Shown here: piece by piece, positions 13,243 through 13,443 of the stretch
Layout of the letters: every line of letters starts with the position of its first letter
How positions within the stretch are numbered: the first letter of the stretch is position 1
Assembly (NCBI GenBank): GCA_004212095.1
Contig: RXIJ01000025.1
Location: 1-13,443, forward strand
Direction: 5' to 3'
DNA from: Methanosarcinales archaeon
GTDB taxonomy: Archaea; Halobacteriota; Methanosarcinia; Methanosarcinales; EX4572-44
Length of the DNA: 13,443 nucleotides
Notes under the pieces: generated by a model
Database searches by the model: none
The model's input: the letters and a program-made list of their open reading frames with translations, nothing else
Told to the model about the DNA's origin: nothing
Program-made: the position numbers and the translations under genes

Positions 13243-13443
13243 ATGACAATACATGAATCAATCACCATTGTGCGACACATGAGTGTTGAAGAACTAACCA
13301 AAAGAATAAAATCGACAGAAAAGAATGTAAAAATTTTACAAAGATTGCATCTTATCAAATTCCGTTATGAAGGACTTAAGTGTTGAGAAGGCAGCCAAAA
13401 GAGTAGAAATTTCAAAACCTGTTGCCTATATCTGGCAGAACAG
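13243..13443 (+). pseudogene. IS630-type transposase N-terminus, frameshifted and cut by the window edge
   Basis: From ATG 13243 the frame reads ...M-S-V-E-E-L-T-K-R-I-K-S-T-E-K-N-V-K-I-L-Q-R-L, then I-K-F-R-Y-E-G, and stops at TGA 13384-13386. From about 13367 the next frame continues as L-S-V-E-K-A-A-K-R-V-E-I-S-K-P-V-A-Y-I-W-Q. Together they give the helix-turn-helix N-terminal region of IS630-like transposases. The shift falls within R-Y-E-G-L-S-V-E. The remainder lies beyond the edge, so a programmed frameshift cannot be separated from decay. Confidence 0.65.

Overview
The window reads as archaeal chromosome from a methanogen or an anaerobic alkane oxidiser of the methanogen lineage (Methanosarcinales/ANME-like). 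The grounds are a short archaeal-type tyrosyl-tRNA synthetase, a CbiA/CfbB-family a,c-diamide synthase of the tetrapyrrole (probably F430) pathway, the methanogen-restricted pair DUF1890/DUF1894, an M42 TET-type aminopeptidase, several TATA boxes 25-28 nt upstream of start codons (leaderless or short-leader genes), and GGAGGTGA-like ribosome binding sites elsewhere. Species cannot be set from sequence alone.

Left part (1-1599, minus strand): a membrane-stress module, pspA followed by pspAA (overlapping TAATG; pspAA runs off the left edge). Upstream lie a YbaN-like DUF454 membrane protein and a 26-residue leaderless small ORF coupled to it by ATGA. The DUF454 gene is flanked by 47-bp imperfect direct repeats (41/47) that are themselves pieces of a small gene, which suggests duplication or insertion. 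A single A/T-rich TATA region serves divergent transcription to cfbB.

Centre left (1600-5485): cfbB and an M42 aminopeptidase on the plus strand converge on tyrS on the minus strand, which is preceded by a Cys-containing 72-residue ORF with an ATGA overlap. The convergent spacer holds an ordered row of short hairpins sharing a CTGC...GCAG stem base and a CTNCG tip. The same hairpin family recurs, inverted, in the leader of the next operon.

Centre (5486-8326): a 650-bp intergenic region with small hairpins, an unidentified decayed ORF and a three-copy 65-bp tandem repeat that carries a TATA-like box and an ATGAG start. The last copy supplies the start codon of a LarA-family (nickel-pincer) protein, which is followed 10 nt later by an extended-SDR sugar-nucleotide epimerase.

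Right part (8327-13443): a decay zone with an IS1-like transposase with two stops, an IS1182-like transposase with frameshifts, and a radC pseudogene that has also lost one metal ligand. An intact CLC anion channel/transporter with two CBS domains follows, then the DUF1890-DUF1894 operon (minus), and at the edge a frameshifted IS630-type transposase start. No tRNA, rRNA or CRISPR array was seen.
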